This document shows, piece by piece, positions 63,278 to 64,000 of a stretch of 64,000 bases of DNA. The stretch's first letter is position 1, and each line of letters begins with the position of its first letter. Under the pieces are notes generated by a model. That model ran no database searches. It was not told the DNA's origin and worked only from the letters and a program-made list of their open reading frames with translations. Source of the stretch: Ostrinia nubilalis. Its lineage: Eukaryota; Arthropoda; Insecta; Lepidoptera; Crambidae. The translations under genes and the position numbers were made by a program. Where the stretch lies: contig NC_087117.1 of the NCBI RefSeq assembly GCF_963855985.1, positions 3,297,001 through 3,361,000 on the forward strand. The letters are read 5' to 3'.

Positions 63278-63734
63278 CTGATAGATTATACTGATCTTTC
63301 TCCTATAGGTTGGGCAGCGTTAAGACTACACTACGTCTTCTTGTCCAAAATATCTCAGTGTCTATAGACGAAAGTCTATGTTCTGACGTTGATCTCTTTA
63401 ATGAACGAAGGCCTAAATGTGATTTTCTCACACTTTCACACATATTTACTCGCGCTTGCATTGGGTCATTTTTCAGAGGGAGCTTGGACCCCTGAAATGT
63501 CATGACAAGGGGGGAGTGTGTAATTGGTTTCTGGGATGCGCCTCCATTTGCTTCTGGTAAATGGAGTTCCGCTCCTGTGGAAACATCTGGATGCGGGTAG
63601 CGCAAGAAATGATGATGATGAATGCTAGCGCTAACCCTGACCTTTCTCAACCATCCAATCTGTAGTCACTGGGGAATGCCTATTGGGCGTCCTGTGGCTG
63701 AAATGATGATTCATATTAGCGCTAACACTGACCT

Positions 63735-63795
63735 TTCTCCTGATGCGGCTGCGGGAAGTCGGCCATGTACGCGGCCAGGTTGTTGACGCTCACGC
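63735..63795 (-). pseudogene. duplicated exon copy 4 (3' half only)
   Basis: Only the donor-side part remains, donor GTCAGT. Confidence 0.8.
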
Positions 63796-63951
63796 TAACG
63801 TCACGCATCACAAGGTGGACAGATAACTTCATAAAGGTAGCAGGAAGGCGCTGGAAGCAGGCCGCTACCAACATACCTTTGTGGAAATCTTTGGGGGAGG
63901 CTTTTGTTCAGCAGTGGGAGTCCTGTGGCTGAAATGACTTGATAAAATTCA

Positions 63952-64000
63952 CCTTTTTCCTGATGCGGCTGCGGGAAGTCGGCCATGTACGCGGCCAGGT
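63952..64000 (-). CDS. duplicated exon copy 5 (cut by window end)
   Basis: Donor GTGAAT and the last 48 nt of the exon; continues outside the window, so its state is unknown. Confidence 0.5.

Overview
The window looks like ditrysian lepidopteran (moth or butterfly) DNA. The main gene gives a clear animal protein with small exons and GT-AG introns. The introns are packed with repeat types familiar from Lepidoptera: RTE-like LINE tails ending in (GAT)n, a TA-flanked MITE with a GGCTGGGTTGCACC-like terminus, Helitrons with TC...CTAG ends, tRNA-headed SINEs and hAT MITEs. The species cannot be named from the sequence alone.

Layout. 1-3700: remains of a Pao/BEL LTR retrotransposon on the minus strand (gag-protease frame intact, integrase broken, RT/RNase H missing). 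3700-7313: intergenic repeats, including a tRNA-derived SINE. 7314-36094: ATP-citrate lyase (ATPCL), plus strand, 24 coding exons, 1087 codons by my count, all splice phases consistent. It makes cytosolic acetyl-CoA from citrate for lipid synthesis. A two-exon THAP zinc-finger coding unit lies antisense in ATPCL intron 16 (27802-27278). 36095-57315: gene-poor, transposon-rich DNA with an intact two-ORF CR1/Jockey-group LINE (38900-43152) inside a mariner-like MITE, a decayed hAT transposon (53980-55830) and several foldback elements. 57316-64000: the 3' exons of an unrecognised minus-strand gene. One of its exons is present in three nearly complete copies plus two partial ones.

The most unusual property is repeated duplication of exon pieces. 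At least nine of the 24 ATPCL exons (3, 7, 8, 9, 10, 11, 16, 22, 23) have one or more partial copies in the intron just downstream. The copies have the same orientation, and most keep the exon 3' end plus the GT donor and lack the acceptor side. In well-aligned copies nearly all differences from the true exon are silent (my hand count is about 64 silent against 9 replacement codons). Freely decaying DNA does not do this. It points to recent duplication from divergent functional alleles, to haplotype mixing in the assembly, or to copies that are or were translated. The extreme case is exon 10: its 3' end, coding for the linker between the two halves of the enzyme, is followed by about 13 tandem partial copies, 12 with a donor.

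All coordinates and comparisons were made by eye; no alignment or search was run.
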